Positions 14,300-23,443 of a stretch of 29,001 bases of DNA are shown here, piece by piece; within the stretch, counting starts at the first letter, position 1; every line of letters starts with the position of its first letter. The notes beneath the pieces are model-generated. The model made no database searches. It had not been told where the DNA came from and saw nothing but the letters and a program-made list of their open reading frames with translations. The position numbers and the translations under genes were made by a program. The DNA is taken from positions 1 through 29,001 of the IMG/VR virus record IMGVR_UViG_3300028388_004683; one strand, given 5' to 3'. This DNA is from a virus.

Positions 14300-15243
14300 G
14301 TACTACACTACAAAGAAGACAATTAGATTTAAAACAAAGTAGAGTACAGGAACTTCTGCCTGAACACTTTGTTTCTGAGTACCCAGATCTAGTTGCTTTT
14401 TTAGAAAAATACTATGAATTTTTAAAGTTAAGTGACGACAATGACTTTGATGAATCTGTCAAAGGATTGCTCTCTGTAAGAGATATCAAAGAGACAACCG
14501 TTTCTTACTTAGATTTAATTATGGGTGAAATTGGTAATGGAATACAGGCTTCTGACTTCTTTGATCAACCCAGACTTATGTCAGCACTACTTGCTGATTA
14601 TTATAGAGTTAAAGGTTCTCTTAATTCTATAGAAGGCTTTTTCAGAGGATTCTTTGGAGAAGAAGTTTTCATAGAATATCCCAAGAGAAATATATTCATT
14701 GTTGGAGAATCTGAGATTGGATCTGAGTCTTTAAAGTTTCTTCAAAACGATACTTTATATCAGATTTTTTCTATCTTAATTAAAGTAGGATTATCAACAG
14801 CAGACTACGAAGATCTCTATAAAAAGTTTGTACACCCTGCAGGATTTTACTTTGCAGGTGAAGTGCTAATCGAAAACGAGCTTACGTTTCCAAACTTAGA
14901 TGATATTCCAGGAATTGCTGATCCTAGAGATTCTGGAAATATTGCTCCAGTATTTGTAAGTGAGGCTATACTTTCACCAGCTGCAGAGTTTCATGAGCTT
15001 ACTGTATTGTACGAGCAAAATGGTATCACATACAGATCACGTGTTGGCGAAGATATTGAGAAATATAGAGATTTAACTACAGATCGCTTAGATATTTTGT
15101 ATGGTGGTGATGGCGCTCTGATTAAAGACCTCATGACACCTAATTCACTAACGTTTGATAACAATAAAGCTGTTATGTCTCTTGGATTAGAAACAATGGA
15201 CAACAGTATGTTTACACGTTATCTTAGCGATTCTTCGTACTAA
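14296..15243 (+). CDS. Baseplate wedge protein, gp7 N-terminal / gpI-like
   Basis: The 315-residue protein has features of the gpI family and the N-terminal part of T4 gp7: RVQELLPEHFVSEYPDLVAF LEKYYEFL, DFFDQPRLMSALLADYYRVK GSLNSIEGFFRGFFGE, and later LYKKFVHPAGFYFAGEVLIE. The last matches the 'V-P-AG' turn of these proteins. T4 gp7 has 1032 residues and pairs with the gp6 dimer to form the core bundle; here only the core-bundle part is present as a separate gene. The remaining gp7 tasks may be taken by the 1766-residue protein downstream. Start is GTG at 14296 overlapping the gp6 TGA (GTGA), with no better ATG nearby, which indicates coupling. The match is by pattern and order; the T4 name is uncertain. 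Confidence 0.65.
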   Translation: MSTTLQRRQLDLKQSRVQELLPEHFVSEYPDLVAFLEKYYEFLKLSDDNDFDESVKGLLSVRDIKETTVSYLDLIMGEIGNGIQASDFFDQPRLMSALLADYYRVKGSLNSIEGFFRGFFGEEVFIEYPKRNIFIVGESEIGSESLKFLQNDTLYQIFSILIKVGLSTADYEDLYKKFVHPAGFYFAGEVLIENELTFPNLDDIPGIADPRDSGNIAPVFVSEAILSPAAEFHELTVLYEQNGITYRSRVGEDIEKYRDLTTDRLDILYGGDGALIKDLMTPNSLTFDNNKAVMSLGLETMDNSMFTRYLSDSSY

Positions 15244-15246
15244 CTA

Positions 15247-15254
15247 TATAAATA
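15247..15254 (+). promoter_or_regulatory. T4-type late promoter box TATAAATA
   Basis: An exact TATAAATA lies 3 nt after the stop of the gpI/gp7-like gene (15241-15243). A start at about 15260 would give a ~24-nt leader with AGGTGA before the ATG at 15284. It would drive the mini-fibre, gp8-like and DUF4815 genes separately from the gp25-gp6 run. Confidence 0.7.
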
Positions 15255-15283
15255 ATTTAGTAAATTTTAATAGGTGATATGTA

Positions 15284-15538
15284 ATGCCGAAACAAAGTAT
15301 TGACATAGGAGATGCTGCCAACGACGGGCAGGGAGATACTCTTAGACAAGCTGGTCAAAAAATTAATGCTAACTTTGACGAGCTATACGCCGGTGGTGAA
15401 AATACTCTCATTGCTCAAAATCTAACTACAACTGAGAGAAACGCGCTAACTAATCCATCTGATGGACAAATCATCTATAATGTAACAGAGAATAAATTAC
15501 AAGTATTAGTGAATTCAAACTGGATTAATCTTAATTAA
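15284..15538 (+). CDS. Mini-fibre / baseplate-attached protein with IDIGDAANDGQGDTLR head
   Basis: The 84-residue protein has two parts. Residues 4-37 (SIDIGDAANDGQGDTLRQAG QKINANFDELY) form a head motif that is widespread at the start or inside phage tail fibre and baseplate proteins. Residues 48-84 (TTTERNALTNPSDGQIIYNV, then LQVLVNSNWINLN) form the same hairpin module seen in larger fibres of this window. The whole protein therefore looks like a fibre with no shaft. It may act as a connector or trimeric plug in the baseplate. The ATG has AGGTGA 8 nt upstream, and the protein is first after a late promoter box. Confidence 0.7.
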   Translation: MPKQSIDIGDAANDGQGDTLRQAGQKINANFDELYAGGENTLIAQNLTTTERNALTNPSDGQIIYNVTENKLQVLVNSNWINLN

Positions 15539-15552
15539 GAACGGAAACAACT

Positions 15553-16902
15553 ATGCCAGCAATTGCACCAGACGGTATTAGACATCTATTTGCTAACCTG
15601 CTAAAAACTGATGTTGAAGGTGATTCTAGTAATCCATATTATATCGGGTTCGGAAAATCTGATTTATGGGATACAGAAGATACTGTGCCCGTTCCTACTA
15701 GAACAAAATACGACGAAATGTTAGCCCGTGAAAATCTTCAGTCTGTGAAGCAAATCAACGACCAGTCATTAGTTGTTCCAAGAACAAACTGGAGTAGCGG
15801 AACAATCTACGATGCTTGGGATGATCAACAAGCTGGGTATCCTACTCGGCCTTACTATGTTTTGACAGAAGACAACCACGTCTACATTTGTTTAAAACAA
15901 GCATTAGATGACAACGGATCTCCAGTTGTATCTTCTGTCAAACCAAATTACTCAGACGAAAGCGCAAGTATCGAAGAAGAATTTGAAACTTCTGACGGGT
16001 ATGTGTGGAAGTTTTTATATAAGTTAAGTGCTATTAACGCATCAAAATTTTTATCAGCTTCCTTTTTGCCCGTAGAGAAAGTCGAGTGGACATCTCTTGG
16101 AGATTCAGCGAGTTTAAATCCAGATCAGCTTGATCAACTAGTAATACAACAGAATGCTGTAGCCGGAGCAATTTATTCTGTAGAGTTAATATCTGGTGGT
16201 TCTGGTTATACTAATCCGGTTGTGACAATAACCGGTGATGGATCTGGCGCGACAGCAACTGCTACTGTATCTAACGGCATTATAACTAAAATTGAAATGG
16301 ATACATATGGAAGTGGATACAATATAGCAAATATTGTGATCACTGATGCTGCTGGATCAGCCGCTAGTGCTAGGCCCAAAATTGCTCCAGTTGATGGATT
16401 CGGCGCTGATGCAACAAAAGATTTAAAGTCTTCTTCAGTAATGCTTAATTCAGTTGTCGCTGCAGATGAAAATGATTTCACAGTTGAAAACGACTTTAGA
16501 CAAGTTACAGTACTTCAGAACATAGAAGCATTTAGCGGTGGTGCGTTCACTGACTTAACTGGTAGAGCTTTAACTGGCCTTCAGCTAACAGATACATCTT
16601 CTGCAGGTAGCTTTACGGTTGACAACACGATCGTTGGAGACAATACTGGAGCAAAGGCATACATAGACTATATTGATGGTGATACTGTGTACGTTCACCA
16701 AAATGAAAATACTGGATTCTTGCAATTCAGTGGTACTGAACCAGTGAGTGAAGAAAATGGAAATGGAAGCGGAACACTAATATCAATAGTAGATCCTGAA
16801 TTTGATCGACACAGTGGAAGTATACTGTACCTTGAAAATAGAGTACGTATTATCAGATCAGAAGCTCAACAAGAAGATGTAAAAGTCGTTATAACACTTT
16901 AA
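15553..16902 (+). CDS. 8: Baseplate wedge protein, gp8-like, with an inserted Gly-rich repeat domain
   Basis: The protein has 449 residues (T4 gp8 is 334). The first 170 residues (APDGIRHLFANLL, NPYYIGFGKSDLWD, YYVLTEDNHVYICLKQALDD, TSDGYVWKFLYKLSAINASK FL) fit gp8-type wedge proteins, which in T4 dimerise and bind gp7, gp10 and gp6. At about 217-273 is an insert with two imperfect repeats (SGGSGYTNPVVTITGDGSGA and YGSGYNIANIVITDAAGSAA), a small beta domain common in marine phage structural proteins. The C-terminal part (about 290-449) is beta-rich and ends IRSEAQQEDVKVVITL. ATG at 15553 with ACGGA upstream. The gp8 name rests on the DGYVWK-type motif and the position. Confidence 0.75.
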   Translation: MPAIAPDGIRHLFANLLKTDVEGDSSNPYYIGFGKSDLWDTEDTVPVPTRTKYDEMLARENLQSVKQINDQSLVVPRTNWSSGTIYDAWDDQQAGYPTRPYYVLTEDNHVYICLKQALDDNGSPVVSSVKPNYSDESASIEEEFETSDGYVWKFLYKLSAINASKFLSASFLPVEKVEWTSLGDSASLNPDQLDQLVIQQNAVAGAIYSVELISGGSGYTNPVVTITGDGSGATATATVSNGIITKIEMDTYGSGYNIANIVITDAAGSAASARPKIAPVDGFGADATKDLKSSSVMLNSVVAADENDFTVENDFRQVTVLQNIEAFSGGAFTDLTGRALTGLQLTDTSSAGSFTVDNTIVGDNTGAKAYIDYIDGDTVYVHQNENTGFLQFSGTEPVSEENGNGSGTLISIVDPEFDRHSGSILYLENRVRIIRSEAQQEDVKVVITL

Positions 16903-16911
16903 GGTATAAAA

Positions 16912-19900
16912 ATGCCAAATAATTTTACTACAGAAACTTTTTCAGCCGTATATAAAGATGATTTCGCTGACAGCGATCACTACCATCGAATACTGTTTAA
17001 CGCTGGTAATGCTCTTCAAGCAAGAGAGCTTACGCAGATGCAAACTATTATTCAAAAAGAAATTGCTAGGTTCGGCTCGAACATTTTTAGAGATGGTGCT
17101 TCTGTAAACCCTGGCGGAATTACAGTTAATAACAAATATCCTTTTATTAAGTTAGACTCGACTTTTAATACACTTCCAGAAGATCCAACTGTTCTCATAG
17201 GACAGACATTTACTACAACAACTGTCACTTCAGGCATTGAATTTACGGTTGATCACGTAATTCCTGGAGAAAATGGAGATCCTCCTACACTTTATGTTGT
17301 GTATAACTCTACTTTAACCGGTAGTGATTCAGACTTATCAACTGTACAAGATGTTTCAGTGGTTGTACCTGATGCATGCGAATTTGAAGTACCTGGTGTA
17401 TATCAATTTAAATCAGCATCTTCTAATGCAACAGGCGAAGGAACTAGAGCTTATGTAAATGCTGGTGACTTTTTCACAAAAGAACATTTTGTAAAAGCAG
17501 ATACACAGTCGATAATGATCAGCAAATATTCTTCGTTTCCAAATGCTGATCTTGGTTTTAAAATTGTAGAAGATGTTATCACTATAGCTGATGACACTGC
17601 ATTATACGACAATCAGGGTGCAACACCCAATATAACCTCTCCAGGCGCTGACAGATACAGAATTAGATTAATACTTACAACCAGAGATCAGGTTACTAAC
17701 GAAGATAATTTTGTATACGTCGCTAAGATTGAAGCTGGACTATTGGTTGATGAACAACAAGGCTTTGACAAATATAACGAAATTAGAGAGATCTTAGCTC
17801 AACGTACTAGAGAAGAATCTGGCAACTATGTTGCTAGACCTTTTATTGTTGGAATCAATGATTTAAATGACTCTAACTTACAAGCAGAAGTTTCACCTGG
17901 ATTGGCATACATCAACGGCTACAGAATCGAGCTACCGGCACAAAAACTTAATATACCAAAAGCTCTAGATACTGAAACAGTCACAAACCAAGTTGCATAC
18001 CCAGCTTATGGTAATTATGTCGAAGGAGACGGACAAGACAATAAAGGTTCGTTTGAAATATCTTCTCTTGAGGAAGTTAATTTAAATAACGCAGCTGACT
18101 ACGGCGGAAATGTTATCGGCACTGCCAGAGTAAGAGCCATTGAGCCTTCAGCAATTACAACAAAACAAAAATATTACCTAATAAAAGTTGAAATGGATGC
18201 TGGCGAAAATTTTAGAGATGTTTTAAGCTTCGGCACAGGCACTGATAACTACGTAAATGTAGTTCCGAATGCATTTGGAGTTACTGAGCTATACGAGACT
18301 CAGAAGAACTATGCAATCTATGCTTTACCAAGAGCTAGAACAACATTTGACGCGGCAACAAATGTTGTTCTAACCACACAGAAATCAGAAGCGATCGTAG
18401 CAACAGCAACAACATACTCTTTTAACTTAGGCGGCGGTGATATCGCCACTGACCAAGGATCTTGGCTATTAGCACCTGAGGGACAACCATACACGTCAAA
18501 TTATACTGTCACGCTTGGAGGAGTGCCATTTGGTTCTCAAATTACTATTGGTGGTATTAGTGCCGGCAACTATACACTTATTTACTATGTGCAAAAGGGA
18601 TCACCATCAGCTAGAACAAAGAGTTTAATTAGTACTAATCAGACGTTCGATTATGATAATGATAAAGAAACAAATGCTTCTACCGGGGCTGAATTTTTAA
18701 CACTTACTTATCCAGATATCTACAAAGTAACAGCAATTAAAGAAACTGATGCCAATGGCGCTGATTTATCGGAAAGTTTCATAGTCGATAACGGAGCTAG
18801 AGATAATTATTATGCACGCGGCAGATTAATATTAAAGGCTGGAAGAACACTTGACACTAGCCTTAGCATTTATGTAGAGTACTCTTATTTCCAACACTCT
18901 AGTGCTGGAGACTTTTTTGATGCGTCGTCATATTCTGGAGCACTAGCTTACAACAGAATTCCAAATTATACTACGCAAAACGGAATTGAGGTACCACTTC
19001 GTGACGTCCTTGATTTTAGATCAGTAGAAAATGCTAATGGCGATTTTGTAGGCGGAGATGGTAGAATACAAGATATACCGCAAAACAACTCTCCCATTAC
19101 TTCTACAAGAACCTATTATAATCCAAGATTTGATAAACTAATTGTTGATACTGTTTTATTAGAAAGAAGCATTAATAGAGGAACTTTAAAGTTAGAACAA
19201 GGCACTTCGTCTTCTCAACCGAGACTGCCAAGCAGACCTGCAGACACACTTGACATTTACGACATATATTTAAATGCTGGCACTCTTCACGATTCAGATT
19301 TAACTTTGCAACAAGTCAGAAATAAAAGATATACGATGAGAGATATCGCAAGACTTGAAGATAAAGTCGATAGAATAGGAAGAGTTGCGTCACTCGGCCT
19401 TTTAGAAGTCAATACTGCTATTTTAAAGACTCTCGACTCTGACGGTAATGATAGAACTAAATCTGGATTCTTTGTTGACAACTTAAAAGATTTTTCTTTT
19501 AGCGATATTTTAAATGAAGACTATAGAGCTTCTTTAGATAAAGACAACGATCTTGTTACTCCAAGATATTATCCACACAATGTTCCTTTAGTGTATAACT
19601 CGAATGATGGTAGAAACGAAGTAGTAAAACACGGTGATTTGATTACACTACCGTATACTACAGAAACATTTGCATATCAAGATCTTGCCACTACTACAAT
19701 CAACGTAAATCCATTTGATGTTATTTTGAATATAGGTTACATGCAACTTTCTCCTTCTTCTGACAACTGGATTGAAGTTGAGTGGGCGCCAGACGCGATT
19801 ATTGACAAAGGAGCTCGCGTTAAGAATGTTGGTACTAAAACAACTGAGCGGCGAGATTGGGGTGGTTTTTTTGGTGGCCTAGTCGGTGGATTAATTGGTG

Positions 19901-22212
19901 GTGCTGTTATTCTTGCTACAGGTGGCCTTGGCTCAACTATAGTAGGATCTGCGCTGACTGGACTAGGAAGTGCAGGCGCGCTGACTGCAGGCGCAATCTA
20001 CTCTGTTCCAATCTTAGGGCAAAGCATTTTATCTGCAACTGTAGGCCAAGTCGTTGGCTCTTATGTTGGTGGCCAAATAATGACAGAGAAAGGAGTATCA
20101 AATAGTGACATTGTTACGGATGACTATATTGAGCTTGTTCACAAAGAAGATAAGCTAATAAGAACTACATCTATACCTTACATGAGATCAGTTAATGTTC
20201 ACTTTAAGGTAAACTCACTAAGACCGAATACTCGCCATTGGCCATTTTTTGATGGTGTAAAAGTAGATGATTGGTGTAGACCCGAAGCTTCGTTCAAAAG
20301 AGTCAGCGAAAGAACAGATGATGGAGAGCCGATCGCGTACGAAAATGAGTATCAAAATGCAGCTGAGCACCCTGATGGACCAGCAGCGCTGTATTCTGAT
20401 TCTGCAGGAACATTAAAAGGTTCGTTCTTTATTCCAAGCACTGAAGCCATTAAGTTTAGAACAGGCGAAAAAATATTCAAGCTTTTGGACATTAGTGTTG
20501 ACAGCGACAATGGAGCTTTGTCTTCTGCTGCAGCAAGCTTTGCTTCGGCAGGAACTTTAGAAACTTACGAAAAACAAATTGAAGCTACACGAATAATTGA
20601 GGTCATGACTCACGTTGTCAAGACAAAACCATGGTATTGCTTTTTGGATCCAATTGCACAAAGCTTCTTTGTTCCCAAACGAACATATCAGAACGGAATG
20701 TTTCTTACCGACGTAGACATTTTCTTTAAGACTAAATCAGACTCTGTACCGGTTTCAGTACAAATTCGCGAAGTTGTAAATGGAACACCAGTTGAGTACC
20801 CGATGCCAGGAGCTGTGAAATTTGTTGCAGCTGCAGATGTACAAGTTCCGTCAGACTTGACTGAAGATGATGGACTGATGGGTAGAATTAGAAACGCACC
20901 AACTAATTTTGAATTTGACGAACCAATATATCTTTTACCAAACAAGGAGTACGCGATTGTAGTCCTTGCTGATACCACTGATTATGAAGCATACGTGGCT
21001 GAGACGTACGATTTTATAATTGGTACAACTAGTGCAAGGATTAGTAAGCAGCCATATCTGGGAGTGTTGTTCCAATCTCAGAATGGTACGACTTGGACTC
21101 CAGATCAAACAAAAGATCTTATGTTTAGGATTAATAAGGCAGTATTTGAAACATCTGCAAGTTTGTATTTAGAAAATGGAGATATACCAAATAAAAAGCT
21201 GCAAAATAACCCAATAGAAACTACAAGCGGATCATCGATAGTACACGTGTACCATTTAGGACACGGCTTTATCAAAAATGATAAAGTAACAATCAGTGGA
21301 GTTGCAACAAGCATTGCTGGAATTCCGCTTAATAGTCTCAATGGAACATTTGATATTATTAATTGTGATTGGTCCGGTTACACTATTGACACTGGAACAC
21401 CTGCAGTTAATTCTATTAGAAGCGGTGGTAATGACGTCATTGCAAGTCAAAACGTTATGATCAACGAGATCATTCCGATTTTAGAAAATATTACACCTAA
21501 TTCTACATCGATATCTCCTAGCATTAAGTTTACGACTGGTGCTGCGTGGGGAACTGGAAGAAACACAGATGTGAATGACGCATATGGCGAGACTGATTAT
21601 ATTCCAGTTTCTTTAGAAAATCTAAATCTTACTGTTGAGCCATATCTAGTAGCTAATCGTGAAAACGAAGTAGAAAACTTTTCAAGTAATAGAACCATGT
21701 CAGCAAAAGTTGATCTTGCTACTAGTGATACTAACGTGTCTCCAATAATTGATCTTGAAAGAACTTCAGTTGTCACTGTAGAGAATTCTATTGATTATCA
21801 AACTGAATTCAATACACCAATTGATCTTGTGGCTGAGACAGAGCCTGATGGTGGATCTTCAGCGTCTAAGCATATAACAACCGTGACTGAGATTCAAAAC
21901 TCAGCAACAGGATTACACATAATCTACAGCGCAGCGATACCACCATTTGCTGACATTGATTTGTACTATAGAACTAGTACTTCTGACGAATCAATAACAG
22001 ATAAGAATTGGGTATATCGTCCAAGAACTGGATCAGCAACTCAAGGCACAGATAACCAAGAAACCTTTAGAGAATATCAAGCTTTGATTGGTGGTCCTGG
22101 CGGCTTTATGCCACCATTTACTAAGTTCCAGTTAAAGTTTGTGCTTAAGTCTTCTAACTCAAGCTTTATTCCTAGGCTAGCAGATATCAGAGCAATCGCG
22201 TTATCGGTATAA
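16912..22212 (+). CDS. Very large DUF4815-type baseplate/tail protein
   Basis: At 1766 residues this is the largest gene in the window. The N-terminus (DDFADSDHYHRILFNAGNAL QARELTQMQTIIQKEIARFG, then IFRDGASVNPGG) is the signature of DUF4815 phage structural proteins, and this domain probably fills the first ~550 residues. Around 983-1058 is a Gly-rich hydrophobic stretch (GGFFGGLVGGLIGGAVILAT and onward) resembling membrane or glycine-zipper helices. At about 1240-1350 is a conserved block (WYCFLDPIAQSFFVPKRTYQ, TDVDIFFKTKSDSVPVSVQI). At about 1443-1490 is an inserted small domain (YHLGHGFIKNDKVTISGVAT), and the C-terminus is beta-rich. Position after gp8 suggests a peripheral wedge or fibre-network role, perhaps taking the place of the outer domains of T4 gp7 and gp10. 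The ATG has AAGG 8 nt upstream. Confidence 0.75.
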   Translation: MPNNFTTETFSAVYKDDFADSDHYHRILFNAGNALQARELTQMQTIIQKEIARFGSNIFRDGASVNPGGITVNNKYPFIKLDSTFNTLPEDPTVLIGQTFTTTTVTSGIEFTVDHVIPGENGDPPTLYVVYNSTLTGSDSDLSTVQDVSVVVPDACEFEVPGVYQFKSASSNATGEGTRAYVNAGDFFTKEHFVKADTQSIMISKYSSFPNADLGFKIVEDVITIADDTALYDNQGATPNITSPGADRYRIRLILTTRDQVTNEDNFVYVAKIEAGLLVDEQQGFDKYNEIREILAQRTREESGNYVARPFIVGINDLNDSNLQAEVSPGLAYINGYRIELPAQKLNIPKALDTETVTNQVAYPAYGNYVEGDGQDNKGSFEISSLEEVNLNNAADYGGNVIGTARVRAIEPSAITTKQKYYLIKVEMDAGENFRDVLSFGTGTDNYVNVVPNAFGVTELYETQKNYAIYALPRARTTFDAATNVVLTTQKSEAIVATATTYSFNLGGGDIATDQGSWLLAPEGQPYTSNYTVTLGGVPFGSQITIGGISAGNYTLIYYVQKGSPSARTKSLISTNQTFDYDNDKETNASTGAEFLTLTYPDIYKVTAIKETDANGADLSESFIVDNGARDNYYARGRLILKAGRTLDTSLSIYVEYSYFQHSSAGDFFDASSYSGALAYNRIPNYTTQNGIEVPLRDVLDFRSVENANGDFVGGDGRIQDIPQNNSPITSTRTYYNPRFDKLIVDTVLLERSINRGTLKLEQGTSSSQPRLPSRPADTLDIYDIYLNAGTLHDSDLTLQQVRNKRYTMRDIARLEDKVDRIGRVASLGLLEVNTAILKTLDSDGNDRTKSGFFVDNLKDFSFSDILNEDYRASLDKDNDLVTPRYYPHNVPLVYNSNDGRNEVVKHGDLITLPYTTETFAYQDLATTTINVNPFDVILNIGYMQLSPSSDNWIEVEWAPDAIIDKGARVKNVGTKTTERRDWGGFFGGLVGGLIGGAVILATGGLGSTIVGSALTGLGSAGALTAGAIYSVPILGQSILSATVGQVVGSYVGGQIMTEKGVSNSDIVTDDYIELVHKEDKLIRTTSIPYMRSVNVHFKVNSLRPNTRHWPFFDGVKVDDWCRPEASFKRVSERTDDGEPIAYENEYQNAAEHPDGPAALYSDSAGTLKGSFFIPSTEAIKFRTGEKIFKLLDISVDSDNGALSSAAASFASAGTLETYEKQIEATRIIEVMTHVVKTKPWYCFLDPIAQSFFVPKRTYQNGMFLTDVDIFFKTKSDSVPVSVQIREVVNGTPVEYPMPGAVKFVAAADVQVPSDLTEDDGLMGRIRNAPTNFEFDEPIYLLPNKEYAIVVLADTTDYEAYVAETYDFIIGTTSARISKQPYLGVLFQSQNGTTWTPDQTKDLMFRINKAVFETSASLYLENGDIPNKKLQNNPIETTSGSSIVHVYHLGHGFIKNDKVTISGVATSIAGIPLNSLNGTFDIINCDWSGYTIDTGTPAVNSIRSGGNDVIASQNVMINEIIPILENITPNSTSISPSIKFTTGAAWGTGRNTDVNDAYGETDYIPVSLENLNLTVEPYLVANRENEVENFSSNRTMSAKVDLATSDTNVSPIIDLERTSVVTVENSIDYQTEFNTPIDLVAETEPDGGSSASKHITTVTEIQNSATGLHIIYSAAIPPFADIDLYYRTSTSDESITDKNWVYRPRTGSATQGTDNQETFREYQALIGGPGGFMPPFTKFQLKFVLKSSNSSFIPRLADIRAIALSV

Positions 22213-22215
22213 TAT

Positions 22216-22437
22216 ATGGATTTAGTAAAGATAAAAGACTTTCCTGGATTAGCTAAAGATGAAAATACAGGTGTGGTCGTGAATATAAATAATATGGAAA
22301 TTGAAGAAGCTAAGAAAAGAAAGCAGCTTAAGATAGAAAAACAAAAAAGAGAAAAAGCTCTTGTATCAGACGTAAATGAGTTAAAAAAAGATATGTCTGA
22401 AATAAAAGATCTTCTCAAAAAATTAGTAGAGGATTAA
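22216..22437 (+). CDS. Small coiled-coil virion-associated protein
   Basis: The 73-residue protein begins with a short conserved head (LVKIKDFPGLAKDENTGVVV NINNMEIEEAKKRKQ), then a continuous highly charged helix (residues ~28-73, ending VNELKKDMSEIKDLLKKLVE) with heptad-like Leu/Ile spacing. This is a type of small protein often found in marine T4-like phages next to fibre genes: an N-terminal DPxTGxVxN-like motif and a C-terminal coiled coil that probably trimerises. Function is unknown; a connector or assembly factor for fibres is plausible. It starts 3 nt after the DUF4815 stop with no clear Shine-Dalgarno sequence. A TATAAATA box (22284-22291) lies inside its coding region. Confidence 0.75.
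   Translation: MDLVKIKDFPGLAKDENTGVVVNINNMEIEEAKKRKQLKIEKQKREKALVSDVNELKKDMSEIKDLLKKLVED
22284..22291 (+). promoter_or_regulatory. Possible internal late promoter box TATAAATA
   Basis: An exact TATAAATA lies inside the coiled-coil gene, where it encodes part of the Asn/Ile-rich NINNM segment. It could give a separate transcript for the cysteine-rich fibre gene starting at 22439, with a ~140-nt leader. A chance match forced by the AAT/ATA codons is equally possible. Confidence 0.3.
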
Positions 22438-22438
22438 G

Positions 22439-23434
22439 ATGCCAGTTACTATAGTAAACTTTTCAGATTTACTCGCAACTCAAGTTACAAAGATTAACAC
22501 AATATCTCGTGATGTTGGAGATCTTGACGATTTGCAGACTGGCGACAGTAATCTAGTTGACGCTATTAATAATGTCAAATCTACTACATCTTTAGATAAT
22601 CTTACAGACGCGTTCAGCGATAGTTCATCTATCGGCATTGGCGTCAATTCAATGGAAAACGTCGAACCTAACAAAAGAAACGTAGGTGTCGGTGTAAATT
22701 CTCTTGCAACTGTAACAACAGGCATATGTAACGTAGCAATTGGTTATGGTGCGATGCAATATGGTGACTCAGCGTTTGGTAATGTTGCGGTAGGACATGT
22801 ATCACAGCATTGCGGGTGCGGAGCCAGACATAATGTTTCAGTTGGAGATAGAACACTAGTAGAAAACATATGTGGATTCATGAACGTGGCTGTTGGCCAC
22901 AGAGCTCTTGGATTTGCAACAGAACACTATAACACTGCTATCGGCGGTGATAACATGTGTATACTTACAACCGGTGAGTGTAATACTTCGGTAGGCACTA
23001 CCGGAATGTATAATGCACTGACAGCTGACAGAAACGCCGGATTAGGAATAGACAATCTGTGTGATATCACAAGTGGTAAGTGTAATGTTGCAATTGGCGC
23101 TAGGTCTGGCTGTGCTGTAACCTCAGGATGTAATAACATCACAATTGGATTTGAAGCAACAGCTAGTACTCCTACTACTTGTCATGAAATTGTAATTGGT
23201 AATAACAACAGTAATAGACTTCGAATTCCTGGACTTAGCTTAGATACTGACAGCGCTACAAGCGGCGACATATTAGGCTGGGATGGTAACTCTTTCGGTT
23301 GGGTAAATTCAACCAGTCCACTAGCGTACACACCAGCTACTACTGCGCACTGGCAAGATCCAGATCCCACCACTTTCTACGAAGCAATGGATAGAGTAGC
23401 TGCAGCACTTGTTCTATTAGGTAGAACTCCATAA
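22439..23434 (+). CDS. Tail fibre with 17-residue NxxxG repeats and a cysteine ladder
   Basis: The protein has 331 residues. The N-terminal ~60 residues are helical (NFSDLLATQVTKINTISRDV), a likely trimerisation or attachment part. From about 64 to 250 there are about eleven repeats of 16-17 residues, each starting with an N-[VTAI]-x-[VIL]-G motif (NVGVG, NVAIG, NVAVG, NVSVG, NVAVG, NTAIG, NTSVG, NAGLG, NVAIG, NITIG). This resembles the stacked strands of YadA-like heads and fibre beta-helices. Eleven Cys fall in this region, several at the same place just before the motif (GIC-N, GEC-N, GKC-N, SGC-N), so they should stack in the fold. The C-terminus (GDILGWDGNSFGWVNSTSPL, then FYEAMDRVAAALVLLG) is a typical marine phage fibre ending. 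ATG has GAGGA about 6 nt upstream. Confidence 0.75.
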   Translation: MPVTIVNFSDLLATQVTKINTISRDVGDLDDLQTGDSNLVDAINNVKSTTSLDNLTDAFSDSSSIGIGVNSMENVEPNKRNVGVGVNSLATVTTGICNVAIGYGAMQYGDSAFGNVAVGHVSQHCGCGARHNVSVGDRTLVENICGFMNVAVGHRALGFATEHYNTAIGGDNMCILTTGECNTSVGTTGMYNALTADRNAGLGIDNLCDITSGKCNVAIGARSGCAVTSGCNNITIGFEATASTPTTCHEIVIGNNNSNRLRIPGLSLDTDSATSGDILGWDGNSFGWVNSTSPLAYTPATTAHWQDPDPTTFYEAMDRVAAALVLLGRTP

Positions 23435-23443
23435 GCGATACCA

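Noticed and set aside
19857-20105. 82-codon Trp/Cys-rich plus-strand frame within the DUF4815-type gene
   Set aside because: It is an out-of-frame reading of the Gly-rich segment (GGT/TGG codons), with no independent translation signals.
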